This document shows, in pieces, positions 43,858 through 54,812 of a stretch of 64,000 bases of DNA. The DNA is from Spirometra erinaceieuropaei. Lineage: Eukaryota; Platyhelminthes; Cestoda; Diphyllobothriidea; Diphyllobothriidae. A program made the position numbers and the translations under genes. The notes under the pieces were generated by a model, which did not search any database, had not been told where the DNA came from, and saw nothing but the letters and a program-made list of their open reading frames with translations. The DNA lies in contig CACRXP010000396.1 of the NCBI GenBank assembly GCA_902702965.1, positions 1-64,000 on the forward strand, written 5' to 3'. Position 1 is the first letter of the stretch. The number at the start of each line of letters is the position of its first letter.

Positions 43858-44000
43858 CCGGAACTAGAGCACTATTTACCTGATGTTTCGGATTACTACT
43901 ATGGCCTCTGATAATGGGCTCGAGCAAGATTCCGAAGCGCTAGGTTAGTAAAGTTCTTGTTCCAGCAATCGAGTCTCTCTCTTCATGACTGCTTCCTGAG
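43858..44000. repeat. Head-to-head pair of PLE-type tails
   Basis: The plus strand has CTCTGATAATGGGCTCG (decayed CTGANGA plus stem), ATTCCGAAGCGCTAGG, a TAGTAAAG signal and TTCTTGTTCCAGCAATCGAG, matching the tail at 6317-6390. Immediately to its left the minus strand reads TCCGAAACATCAGG, then TAAATAGTGCTCTAGTTCC, the same tail in reverse. The two share the central hairpin region at about 43886-43925. Confidence 0.55.
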
Positions 44001-44079
44001 ACGCAGAAGTCTACTTTTTCAAAGCCTCACTGTGTACGTCCGTGCCAATTAATGTTCTAAAACACTGTACTAGCATAAA

Positions 44080-45090
44080 TGAGGGCGAAATTTCGAGATC
44101 CAGGTGTATGCATAAGTGAAGAAGAAGGATCGAGCACCTGAACACTTTGTTTATTGTCCTGAGCTCTCAGACTCGTACAGGAGTCCATCGTCAGAGGTAG
44201 TAGAGGCAACAGAACAGGCGACAGTTATAAGGCATGTAGGCCAATCATCGACCGACGACGCAAAACTGGAGGTGACCTCGCAGGGCTCTGTATGTCGGCA
44301 CCAGATCCATAAATCGATTGACCGAGTTTTCATCCGAGGCCCAGGCTTCAATCAATTCTTGGCCTGTTTTGCTTCCGGCATGGGCGACTATTTTAGTGGC
44401 TGCGAAGTTAAACTCGTGACCCATTTCGAAGGTGTGAACCGCCACTTGTGATAATGCGTCGCCTCGTCGCACAGCCAGTTTATGTTCGTGTATGCGGCGC
44501 GAACTGAGCATGCGCCCAATCTGTCCTGTGTAGTTACCAAAACAATTTCGACACGGAATGCGATACACTACTCCAGATTGCATTTCAGGCTTTAACCGGT
44601 GTTTGATTTTCATGACCCTATTGCGCATGGCGGCTTTGGGGCGGTGTGCAACTTCAACACCTCGCTCCGCAGCAATGCGCTCGGTCGCTTCTGAAAGGCC
44701 CTTGATGTGTGGCAGAGAATGCCATATCGTCGATGGTGTTGATGTTCGAGTCCTCTGGTGGCGACCGCGTAGGCAGGGACTTATGAATGCCCTCGGATAG
44801 CCATTTCGCATAAACTGATCGCCGAGATAGCGGGCCTCAAGTGCTCTGTCCTCCGGTTTGCTTCAGTGAGTTTGGATCCGTTTGAAGAGCGTCTTAAAAT
44901 AGCTTCGTTTGTGAGCCACCGGCTGGTTGTTGTGAAAACTGAGAAGCTGTGTGGTGTTTGTTGCCTTTCTATAAACCATCGTTTTAAGTTCGCCATTAAG
45001 GTTTCGCTCGTTGATTGGCATCCAGGAAGAGCAACTGCTGTTCCTGTTCTTCTTCCCTCGAGCGATGCTGTCGTTTGTCAAACCTAATTT
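44080..45090 (-). mobile_element. PLE family A copy, minus strand
   Basis: The tail lies at the left (TCGTCAG at 44188-44194, TTTATT at 44150-44155, with the CACCTGGATCTCG outer segment near 44095). Coding runs leftward from about 45081. The frame 44863-45081 carries NLNGELKTMVYRKATNT and HKRSYFKTLFKRI (end of the reverse transcriptase). The frame 44245-44811 carries the GIY-YIG domain with GVVYRIPCRNC, NYTGQ and RIHEHK. A frameshift near 44811-44870 separates the two. Between the shared points the nuclease part is almost identical to that at 37877-38551, so the two copies are recent or come from one active source. No inverted tail is seen at its 5' side. Confidence 0.8.
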
Positions 45091-45339
45091 TTCGACATTA
45101 CAAAAAATCTGCAGGCAATAGTGAGAGGGTTGTGGACCAAATGATTATTTTAACTTCTGAATGACTGCGAACATGCTTTTATGTTGCCTACTTCAGCTAG
45201 TGCGTTATCTAGTCACTGAGGGAACATCGATTTAGCCACTTGAATGATCTATCAGCAGTTATTTGATCAGAAATGAGATTTGTTAGAGAATTTCGGTTGA
45301 TTGACGAGGACGGATCCGAAATCAAAAGAAATTAATAGT

Positions 45340-45890
45340 AGTGAAAATTCGATTCCCAGGTGGCATATCAAAAGAAGAAGAGGCGTTCACCGGGCGGGGT
45401 TATTGGAGGTCCGACGTTTCGAGTTTGATTTTTTTACTCATCTTTAGAGACTGGAAAGTCCTGCGCACAGCCCTCCTTATATGGCGCACTTTGTTCCATG
45501 CGTCACCCGCCAATGCGGCTTGTGTGTCTGCATCCAACCCGCATGTCACCGTGACTTGAATGGCCCGCGTCGGCCGCGGAGATGACTGACGGCCCCGATT
45601 GTCCTGCGCCGTGACTGTCCCCCGCTAAGAAGGTTCGAAAATTTAGATAGGGGGAGGCAAATTGATGTGGCGGTTGACAGAGCAGTCGGTGGACATTCAG
45701 GCTTTTTGCACTTGCCTTGCTTTATGATCACCGCCCCCGCCCACAGTCGCAACGGCGTCAAAGTTGAAGGTGTGCCCCATTTGCGCGGCATGGGTTGCTA
45801 CCTCCGACATTAGGTCCAACCTTCGTACGGCCAACGTATGCTCGTGCAATCGCGTCGGCGACAAAAGTGCTTTCAATATCAGTCGGGAAA
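45340..45890 (-). mobile_element. PLE family D fragment
   Basis: On the minus strand LHEHTLAVRRLDLMSEVATH and AQMGHTFNFDAVATV are encoded around 45720-45855, the GIY-YIG-distal region with the conserved HEH motif. Stop-ridden sequence follows. The tail at 45409-45450 has CTAAAGA (decayed CTGANGA, TCTTTAG at 45441-45447), a GAG..CUC stem, GAAACGTCGG and a CCAATAACC signal. It is a fourth PLE lineage by sequence. Confidence 0.65.
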
Positions 45891-46494
45891 ATGAGTAAAC
45901 GGACTACGTCGCTTACTGTTATCACTGAATCTGTTTTAGGATAGCTTGGAAAACGGGCGCGTCTCCCTGCAAAATACCCCAGTAATGTACTTTTTACAGA
46001 CAGAACTCATTAGAAGACTTTCATTTGGGAATGATCAAACCTCTCAAATGTCTCTGTTTCTGACAACTTTTTACCCGACCTTAGGTTTTTATGTTTAAGT
46101 GAGTTTGCAGCTGTGACCCAAGCCCTCATCTACAGAGTACAGAAGGTTGACAAAATCAGCAAATTAGTAACATCTCACATGACCTGTTTTAATCTGATTG
46201 TTTTTTCGGTCACAAAATACGGAGGCTACCTTTTCAGAAAACCGACAGACAACATCGAACATTACAAAACATTTAATTTTTACTTTTCTCAGAAATTAAC
46301 TACGAACTGGGAGTATACCAGTTGATTCGAGGTCTATAGGCTCAGACTGAGATTTTTATGTATAAATATTTCGGCCAAAGTCCATCAGCCACGGCGGGTA
46401 ACGTGTAATATTTATTAACTGCCAACAAGCAGCTAGCTACAATTTTATATTGGAGTATCTACCAGAAAACAGACGGGGAACGCTGGGTGACCCA
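45891..46494. other. No recognised feature
   Basis: AT-rich. The frame 46113-46325 is unsupported. Confidence 0.4.
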
Positions 46495-46560
46495 CTGAAG
46501 AGCCGAACCCCTCGCAGCTGCGGCATGAAACGTCTGAATATCGGTGAAACACGCGTGTGT
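46495..46560 (+). other. Isolated tail-like motif
   Basis: CTGAAGA (46495-46501) is followed by GCCG..CGGC pairing, then ATGAAACGTCTGAATAT with GAAAC at 46527-46531. The order fits the PLE tail motif, but no PLE coding sequence lies next to it. Confidence 0.35.
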
Positions 46561-47400
46561 GGGCATTTGGTTAGTTCCTTTGCTGTTAGTATGGTATCAC
46601 TTTTCCCTACAACATGAAACCTTTAACTTCTGTGACCTTCTTACCCATAAAACCATACGCAACATACCTACGTAGAAAATATATAAAAAATTTACATTAT
46701 AGACAGTGTAAATTATATACATATATAAAATATAAATTGATATACATCATATACAAATATGCAAAAATACGTGTATGTGTAAAACAGTAGCGAAATGCAT
46801 CTCGAGCGAAGCAAGATAAAGAAATCAGCATCACATCTATAAAAGCTATGAAATACCAGGCGGTCGACTGGTTAATGTGTGGTAAATTAATTCTTGGGAA
46901 CTGCTTAACTTGAGAGTTATGCAATAGTTGTTTTTAAAAATCGCTTTGCTTGAGTTCTTTTACTCGCTCATTTCTTCGCAAAGACACACCTTGCATAATC
47001 CCAAAATTCAGTCTTCTCTTCTGTTTCGGAATTTGCACTTTGTTCATAAAATTTTAGTCGTCATGAAAGTACTACTATTAGCACCTAGTTAGCGGTTTCA
47101 CTTATTGACAGTATGTTCAGTTTTATTTGAGTTATTTAGCAGATGCACGTAAGCTGGTTCTAGAGTAATATAAGTGTTTTACGGAATTCGCACCTATTTC
47201 ATGATGTAAAGTTGCTTTCTTTAGAGTATACGCCTCAGAGAGGTCGGCCAGCTCTGACCATCAGGCCCAAAATGTCGTAAGGATTAGAAACAGGACTAAA
47301 GCCATGGAGTTTGGTGGGAAATTCACAATTCGAATCCCGACGGACCCGTTGAAGCACTGACGAAGGGCAGATCGTTCGATGAGCTAATAACCGTTCAGAA
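46561..47400. other. AT-rich, no recognised feature
   Basis: 46680-46760 is very AT-rich with ATAT runs. Near 47340, AATTCGAATCCCGACGG followed by CACTGACGAAGGGCAG faintly resembles a retroelement end but is not assignable. Confidence 0.35.
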
Positions 47401-47679
47401 CCTGATAGACACAGTACTGTCGAGGCCGGGGCTATGGGGTTAGGATTCGGAGTTAGGGGTTAGAGTTAGAGATTAGGGTTAGGAGTTAGGGCAACTATTT
47501 CTCAGCCACTCAAAGTACAATCGCGCACTCTCAATAGCTTTTCTTTTTTATACAACTACTGGAGCTCATCGCCTGTCCGTTTCCCCGCCTCACCAATGAA
47601 AACCCCTATTAAAACCCGGTGCCGTATTACAGGTGCCCGGGATTTGTTTACTTCATGTGGGAATATATAACCATATCTG
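47401..47679. mobile_element. TIR element carrying a TTAGGG-like array (copy C)
   Basis: The left end CCTGATAGACACAGTACTGT matches, reversed, the right end of copies B and D. The right end GAATATATAACCATATCT is the decayed shared terminus. The G-rich tract on plus is at 47437-47492, with GGGTTAGGATT, GGGGTTAGAG and AGGGTTAGGAG units. Flank modules CAAAGTACAATCGCGCACTC and AAAACCCCTATTA match copy A. The terminal inverted repeat is poor at the left. Confidence 0.65.
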
Positions 47680-47789
47680 ACAGGTGAATCCCATCAATCC
47701 TATCCAAAAACCAAACGCACGCCCCAAAACCTGTTCTGCCGACAATAGCGAGGCATCAGTAAGGAATTAAGCGTTTTAAAGTGCAGCGC

Positions 47790-48710
47790 AAACGGACTAA
47801 CCATACTGGGTCAGCAGAGGGGGTATCGCGTTTCTGCACTGTAAAGTGAACAAATGCACCATTCTGCGCCTCGGAAACCAGAGCCCTAGTACGCGGCAAT
47901 ACCCTCTGAACGGAATGCCACTTTGAGAAGCAGAAACTCAGAAATATCTCGGAGTTTGGGCTGCAGACAGCCTAAAGCCTTCTACACAATGCTGTAAGGC
48001 GGCCAAAGCCACAAACTCAATGCCATATGTCATCAGGCGGGCATTCTTAGCTTTCGATGAAGACTGCTTCACCAAAGTCTTCGGCACGTTTATAAGGCCC
48101 CATCTCGAATATGCAATTCAAGCCTGGAGACCGTGGACGCATCAGGATTACGATCTGCTCGAAAGGGTGCAGAGACGAGCAACAAAATTAATTAGAGGTC
48201 AAAGTGCACTGCCATACGAGATTCGCTTAACTAACCTTAATCTCTATCCTCTGAGTTATAGGCAGTTGCGCGGAGACATGATACAAACTTTCCGTATCGT
48301 GCGCGGCTTGGATTGTGTCCTTCGGCGCGATGACTTTTTCCAACTCGCCACTACAACTCACCTCCGGGGACATCCCTTCAAGCTACGTGTGCCACAGGGT
48401 AGACTGAATGTGAGAAAATGTTTCTTCTCCAACCGTGTCGTGGAACCGTGGACTAACCTGCCCGAGACGGTTGTTATGTCTCAATCTGTGGAGACATTTA
48501 AATGTCGCCTCGACAGATATATGCTGCAGCAACAAGCGGACTATGTGACTTTTTAGCCATGTGACTAGTGACATATGTGAATCAATGTATACATTCACTT
48601 AATGCTGTAATTTCTTCACATTTTTGCTTGTTTATCGATTTTTTATGTACAAATAGGGAGTTCAAAGGCGTAAGCCTATTTCCCTCAAATACACTGACTG
48701 ACTGAACTAC
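47790..48710 (+). mobile_element. 5'-truncated CR1-like LINE (post-reverse-transcriptase part)
   Basis: A reading frame from about 47813 to 48556, with one TGA at 47924-47926, encodes KYLGVWAADSLKPSTQCCKA and then from the methionine at 48020 RRAFLAFDE, RPHLEYAIQAW, LLERVQRRATKLIRG, YRQLRGDMIQTFRIV and a C-terminal FKCRLDRYM. This is the typical region after the catalytic reverse transcriptase domain in CR1/Jockey-type LINEs. The catalytic core and the endonuclease are missing. The 3' end is AATAGGGAGTTCAAAGG then CCTCAAATACACTGACTGAC. Inactive. Confidence 0.8.
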
Positions 48711-48789
48711 AAGCAGTCCCCCGAGAGCACCCATCAGCATGGATAGCCTGTGTGTCTTTCCTCCCCAAGAATACATTGGAATATGAATA

Positions 48790-48975
48790 CCCCCGTAATG
48801 CTGGTGTCCCTGCGTTAAATTCCAGGGGAATTAATGTCGGAGTTAAGGTTTGGGTTAGGGGTAAGGGTAGGTTTGGGGCTTAGATGGGGTTTGCGCTTAA
48901 AGTCTCGGCTAAGGTGAGTCGTATGGTTAATGCACGAGAATAGGCAACTTTCCTGGAATTAAGTGTAACATCGCC
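48790..48975. mobile_element. Short TIR element with G-rich telomere-like core
   Basis: Left GCGTTAAATTCCAGGGGAAT and right TTTCCTGGAATTAAGTGTAA are inverted copies of a ~25 bp terminus. The core (48836-48900) has GGTTTGGGTTAGGGGTAAGG and related units. Its termini differ from those of the 6690/25037/61090 family, so it is a separate family with a similar core. Confidence 0.5.
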
Positions 48976-49025
48976 GGCTTTGTGGGGTCGTTTCCGCTCC
49001 CATTTCATGTCGAAGGGACCACATA

Positions 49026-49435
49026 CAGTAGGTGGGATAACTCATGAAATGTCGACCGAAATACCGAAATGCGTTTTCGTTTCGAAAAGACTAATTAAGT
49101 AGGGTTGTATAACTAGTCAGCTGCAGCCTAATTCTAGAATATTACCGTTATCTCAGGATGCCGGTCTTCGAATGAATTTACTTCCGGATGCATGCAAAAA
49201 CCACACTTTGTAGAAAATGACTACTTACGTACCATGCATTTTTCTCATTTATTTTTGATGCCCCTAGATGCCCAATTGTATCTAATAAAAAACATGCATA
49301 AAAACTATTTATTCTTTTACTCATTTGGTAGATAATTACGTCTTCTTCTAACTTTATGCTCCAAGGAGGGACATAGTTCGGTTTTGAAAAAGTTTCTGGT
49401 TGTGGGACTTTTAAATACCATGAAATGGCCACATA
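49026..49435. mobile_element. Mariner-type MITE (copy 3), left arm only
   Basis: TA at 49024-49025 then CAGTAGGTGGGATAACTCAT, AATACCGAAATGCGTTTTCG and the CAGGATGCCGGTCTTCG block follow 36615-36900 module by module. The homology ends near 49435 without a second arm. Confidence 0.7.
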
Positions 49436-49589
49436 AGTGATCCCTGTCACCTCATCTAAGTATGATAAAATGTACTTCCTCTGCCCTATTCTGCACACGT
49501 CACAGACTGTCAACTCCTCCACTACCTGGATGGACTCACTCGAAACAAAGAGCTTGGCAATTATCGGAGCAATTAGAACTCCCATGTTA

Positions 49590-50280
49590 AAATTGAAAAG
49601 TCAAGTTGGCGAACGCACGTTTTCGGTAATTCTTCCTCAGGCCAATACAATTACATGAACGAATGAAAATGTACAAAATCATCAGTGTTTATAGATGCGT
49701 GAACATAGGGTGCGTGAGCATATGCCCGCCTGGCTAGACAGAGGTGAGACCCGATCGGTTTTGAGTTCTATTTTCGCGCATTTAATCTATACGAACCACC
49801 GAGTCGATACCAAGAAAGCATTTCAGGTTGTGTACCGGACACCAACATGCTTCTCTAAAGGCCTACGCCAACGGATACTATCAACGGCAGAGGCAGTAGC
49901 TATGCGGTTAGTGAATCCGGTGTTATGCTGTCAGAAAACTCTGATACAAGCGCTTTCGCTGCCGTGGCCAACGCCAACCCCAAGTGATGAAGCCATGCCG
50001 CCTCAAATCCCTAATCACGATGATGGGTACTCCGTGTACTCAACCCAAGATCATTACTCAAAGACCCTCTTACCCCCCTCCCCTAGCTCTGACGACTAAC
50101 ACCCGCCGACCTTCTCATGCGGGCGGCGTGGGGATGATGAGTGTTAGTGACTTAATAGCTCTTGAGGCATCTATAAACACTGTTGATTTTGTACATTTTC
50201 ATTCGTTCATGTAATTGTATTGGCCTGGGGGAGAATTACCGAAAACGTGCGTTCGCCAACTTGACTTTTCAATTAGAATT
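49590..50280 (+). mobile_element. PLE family E copy flanked by inverted tails
   Basis: Arms 49590-49700 and 50160-50280 are near-perfect reverse complements of about 105 bp. Each contains GGCCTGAGGAAGAATTACCG (GGCCTGGGGGAGAATTACCG in the right arm) followed by AAAACGTGCGTTCGCC. This is a CTGANGA-to-GAAAACG version of the PLE tail. The frame between them (49695-50099) encodes the end of a GIY-YIG protein. The whole unit is a nuclease 3' segment bracketed by head-to-head tails. Confidence 0.75.
49695..50099 (+). pseudogene. PLE family E GIY-YIG C-terminal fragment
   Basis: The 134-residue frame starts MREHRVREHMPAWL, the helix after the GIY-YIG core. It continues with FAHLIYTNHRVDTKKAFQVVY, then LRQRILSTAEAVAMRLVNP, QKTLIQALSLPW and a Pro/Asp-rich end. 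This is a flatworm-type PLE nuclease ending recognised from family knowledge. The catalytic GIY-YIG half and the reverse transcriptase are missing; the apparent start codon is internal to the original protein. A matching fragment lies at 4408-4602 on minus. Confidence 0.7.
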
Positions 50281-50639
50281 CCCTTCAACAAATTATATAC
50301 TCAGCAGGTCGGAATTTTGCGCAAATAGAGGGAACGAATTCGTCTCATGTTTTTAATGACATTTCGAGCAAAAATATGCATGGTTCCCATGGTCGCACTC
50401 AGCTTCGACTGAGCTGTTTCCATTTAGGTGGATAGTTTCAGGTTTGAGTTGTCGTTTTATGGACGGGGATTCCGCATAGGCACGGGGTAAGAAAATGCCA
50501 ACTGTTGTTTAACAAATTCATCAGCATTCTAATACTTGTGCTTTACTGGCAGACGCATGCATTCCACCTACCATTATTTTGAGTTTTTTACCTGACTGCT
50601 CTCCGCGCCAAGCTTCGTTTTAAAATTGCATTGTTCTTT
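50281..50639. other. No recognised feature
   Basis: AT-leaning DNA between a PLE and a LINE fragment. Confidence 0.35.
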
Positions 50640-51745
50640 TACCTAAGAATTACATGTGGATAGATCCAATGTAGACATTTCGGCATTTGGTAATCTCTTG
50701 GTTTATCGATTATTTTACTTCCAGCACTCAATTTGTCCAGTCTGGCAAGCCGACATTTATGGTCCTTCCCAATGACTGTAGAGTTCTTCAAGATTCCATT
50801 ATATCCCCTCACCTTTTCTCCCTCCACACCGACGATTTAAGATCCCCTAGTGCCTGTCATTTGGTTAAGTATGTTGATGATGTGGTTGTTGCACACACTC
50901 TCAAGAGTCAGGCACACCTCCAGTCTCTAAAGGATGGCCTAAACCATGTCTTTGTATGGTTGGAGGAAAATGGTCTCCTAATGAATAACCAAAAATCGGT
51001 TCAGTGTATTTTCCGACTGCGGCCCTCTCCTTGTTCTGAATCCTCTGACATCCTTCCTAACGAGATATCCTCTTTCAGGTACCATGGCGTTACTTCGTCA
51101 TCAAATATTTCATTTTTCCTCCATATTGAGTCCCTTTTTACTAAAGTTCATAAACTTCTTTACTACATTCGTCGTTTACGTTCCTACCACACACCTCAAC
51201 CCTTAGTCTGGCGACTATTCGATGCCTCCATTCTTCCTCTTATCCTGCACTGCTCTCCTGTCATTTTTCCTGCTTTGCTCAAAAAATATCTTTTAATTTT
51301 GAAACGAGTCCTCCGCATGCTCTCTTATGCCGCTGGTGTGTCTTGTCTTTTTTAGTCGACACTATCCTACAACGACATTTCAATAGGGTCAAGCAATTTG
51401 CTGGTCGGATTATAGATCACGCTGCCCATCCCCTGCATTCTGATCTTATTTCTGCGAAGTCTTCCCGCCCGATGCGCCGCAGCTTCGAACCATTGTCTTG
51501 TCACACATCGGCTTTTCGAGCTTCTGTATTGCCATTCCTGGCGCGCTATCTTAAGTGCGAAGAGATAGAAATACAGAATCTAAGACTTGAACCATCCTCA
51601 TAATAATCGTTTCTTTTGTGTTCAACTTTGACTCTTGAATAATCTATTAAGTTATTTTCTGCCTATAGTGAATGGAGGCAATTTTTTGCTGAAAATTTGG
51701 AATTTATGATTTCAAAATAAAGCGACTTCCTCTCTCTCTCACTAG
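50640..51745 (+). mobile_element. 5'-truncated Jockey/CR1-like LINE, reverse transcriptase part
   Basis: The frame 50687-51355 encodes FIDYFTSSTQFV, a palm region with IISPHLFSLHTDDL, the catalytic box as LVKYVDDVVV (usually YADD), LEENGLLMNNQKS, and a thumb/post-RT region with YYIRRLR and ILPLILHCSPVIFP. The frame continues, shifted, in 51343-51603 with ILQRHFNRVKQFAGRI. The 3' end GATTTCAAAATAAAGCGACT then TCCTCTCTC carries an AATAAA. The Val for Ala substitution in YxDD plus the frameshift argue that it is dead. 59200-59930 is a second, worse copy. Confidence 0.75.
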
Positions 51746-53150
51746 CGACTCCTCGGGACAGTAAAGATCAGTAAACGTTATCCTGCCAACAAATAGGCGG
51801 CCAAAAGCTGCAGAACAACACTTTTGAAAAATATTGCAGACAGTTGTCCTTAGTTTTGCCTTGCCTCAAGCATATAATTAATCCTTGCCGTTTTATGTTT
51901 CGGTTATGCGGAAGGCAGGAAGTAGGTAAAAACGATCAAAAATGAACATCCCCGGCTGGGAGACTACTTTGTTAACGGGGACTGGGTTTTCCGACCGATT
52001 TCTTTGGAGAGACAGAACGCTATAGTTTATTTTGGGCGGCCAGTGTTAGCCGTCGCACTTGTCATCGCGTCTGGGAGCTATCCCAACCATTAGCGGTCAG
52101 GGTGGGGTGCACTGTCTGACAGTTGTTCCTTCCGAACAAACACCCCGCTAATTTCCTCCACGCTTGGCACATGTGCCCGAGGTACGATCGTCTGGTAAAT
52201 GTATACGATATCCACTTTTCCAAAACCCCGTAAACCGAACTGGGATTTTGCGGTGCATAGTCTTGTGCAAGTAATTACGAAAGACCTCAGACACTACAAA
52301 GCAAAGAAGTAAGATGCCAAATCATCGCAGAAGGAAGCGACGATTACAGCAACCTGCACACAAAATAGGTGTGAAAAGTAACGTCGCGTCCAATCGTTTA
52401 CTAGCTTGTCTGTAACGCATAGTTCACGCAATCAGCCACTTGATTGGTTGGTGCGTCTTGGTAGTCTTCACGTCGGATTCATGCCAGAGGTCCGGCTTGA
52501 TTTGAGCTACATCTTTTGCGTGAATAAAACATGCAGGCTTTTAGTTATCCAGTAACCAGTTAACAGTCGGACGTCTTTAAAAATTCGTGATGACGGCGAT
52601 GGCGCCAGGTTGAGGGACGCATTGTTTTTTGCGGAATTTTAAGTCGCAAAATGGTCATTTAACTTTACCACCTGCTTTTTGTAAGCCAAACTGTGGTAAA
52701 GTTTTATGAGCGATCAGCGCGCTAGTCGGATTTGAAAAGAACTGGAAAATATGAGACAATCAAGGCAGCGTCTATAAGAGGCAACCGCTTTCGCTGCTAA
52801 TTAAGCCCTACACGTAAAGTATCTGCGACTAATTGTCGATACCTGTGACGCCCATTGAGTGCTCTCATGAAAAACACAGAAAGAATTGTCGCGTAGTTAA
52901 ACAAAGTCAATGGATTTTTAAATTTATAAACCGGAATGGGAAATTTATCACAAAAAATGTGTCTATTTTCAACGAACGCATGACAAATTGTGTGACAGAG
53001 TAAGCTTCTAGACACTGCAGCATCACCCTCTGAAGTCAGAAAGGCAGACTTCTGAGTTTTTCAACGCAGTTATCGTAGCACAAAGACATTTTTCGCAAAT
53101 TTAAACGTCCTTTCTTGTCTTCAGTCAGTTCCGTCTAACGAGGACGAGGA
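51746..53150. other. No recognised feature
   Basis: No repeat match and no supported frame. Confidence 0.4.
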
Positions 53151-53154
53151 TATA

Positions 53155-54005
53155 CAGTAGGTGCAGCAGGGCGACGGCTTAACGAACTTCTTTCCGACCC
53201 CAAGCAAGAACTGAGGTAGCATGAAATTTTCCCACTGATTTTCGATGCCCTTAAAAATTCAATTATATTTTATAAAAAGCATGCATACAAATATTCATTC
53301 TCTTGCTCATTTGGTAAAAATACCGTCTTTTACCTATTTCGTACTCAAAGTAAAAGTATAATTCATTTTTAAAAAGTTTATAAATGTGCGATTGTTTAAT
53401 ACTGTGAAATGGCCATTCATAAAACGTCATGTCTCTGTATTTACCAATGTGGTTTGTAAAGTTAACAATGTGGCTCTGATCCACTGCTTAATTTTATGAA
53501 CCCCACAAGGTCTTCCCCTAATACCGTAGAGAAATGTGTGGTTTTCCGTACGCGGGAAATGCATGGCTTGTAGTTTGGAAACCCTGAATGCAAGTGTGAC
53601 GGCAGAGCGGGTTCAAAATTATTCGGGAATTGGAAAAGGTTTTTGAAACCCGAATCATGCCCTTCCGTCGAGTATAAAATCGGAAGAAGACGTAATTTTC
53701 TACCGCATGAGCACAAGAATGGATATTTTTATGCATGTTTTCCGTGAAATATAATTAAAATTTTAAGGGCATTGAAAATCAATGAGAAAAATGCGTGCTG
53801 AATAAATAGCCATTTTTTGCAGAGCATAGTTCTTGCATGCAGTCGGAAAGACGTTTATTTAAAAGCCGGCGCCCTGAGGTAACTGGATTTTTAAGGAATT
53901 ATGCTGCAGAATAATTAGTTTTACAACTCTAATTAACTAAGCATTGCGAAGCGGGAACGGATTTCGAAATTTCGGCTGGCATTTCATGAGTTAGCCCACC
54001 AACTG
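53155..54005. mobile_element. Mariner-type MITE (copy 2)
   Basis: TA at 53153-53154 and 54006-54007 flank CAGTAGGTGC on the left and ...GAGTTAGCCCACCAACTG on the right. The inner arms (about 53225-53340 and 53680-53790) share TTTCGATGCCCTTAAAAATT and AAATATTCATTC with copy 1. The outermost left 60 bp is disrupted. Frames inside (53263-53484, 53462-53736, minus) are non-coding repeat DNA. Confidence 0.75.
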
Positions 54006-54254
54006 TATTCAGCAGGACTCGCGTTTGAGTTGCTTGTAGGAATAAAACTGGTTACGAGGCTGCTGAGAGAAACCGACCGTTGTCTAAAATATTCGAATTT
54101 CAAATTTTAAACTCCAACCTAACCATCTTTCTCTTGTTCTGGAGAGGTTTGTTCGGTGTTAATGTAGGTTATTGCAACTGATGACCCCATGTAGGATGTC
54201 AGTGAACACCATGCAGTTTCTAATGTCTTCTGTAGTTCGCCAGATGTGACCTTT

Positions 54255-54690
54255 GCATGACAGTTCGACCGCCGTGTCGGTAGATGCTACCGTGTGCTCC
54301 ACAGCAAGGTGAAGCGCGCATGGTGGCTTATGCGTGAATTATTCTATAATGAGTGTAGACTTGCGATGCATCTTCCACACTCTGCCCCTCCCCACCCACC
54401 TGGGTTCATTGTCAAGACAGAGTCAGGAAGACCAGATGAGAAAAAACGCAAATGGCAGGCACGGCCATACCCGCACCTAGGCGCTCCACCCCACACCCCT
54501 GGTCCCCACAAAAACTGGCCAGGATTTTAACTAGGAACAACAACACTACGACGGATCAGAAGGAGGTGGATGACTGGACTGCGGGAGGGGAATCAGGTGT
54601 CCGAGAAGCTGCCAGCGCATACCAAGCCGCGAGGGCCATGGTTTGCTTATCCTGGCATAGCAGGCGCCTACAGACCTTCAGACCCGGCTT
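54255..54690 (-). mobile_element. LINE-tail / SINE-like copy, subfamily 2
   Basis: On the minus strand it shares the 5' part of 27610-28130 (CAGTCATCCACCTCCTTCTG, then CCTAGTTAAAATCCTGGCC). It continues with CTGTCTTGACAATGAACC, the TGGAAGATGCATCGCAAGTC segment and a short CACACGGTAGCATC end. Confidence 0.6.
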
Positions 54691-54812
54691 TTGCATAATG
54701 ACTATTCAAGCCACTAATTGTGGACAGTTATAAGTCGTTTTGTTCAATCATTATAGTCTTGTGGCAAGGGCTTCCTGCATCTGACCACAAATTAATCCAA
54801 AATCAGAAACTA

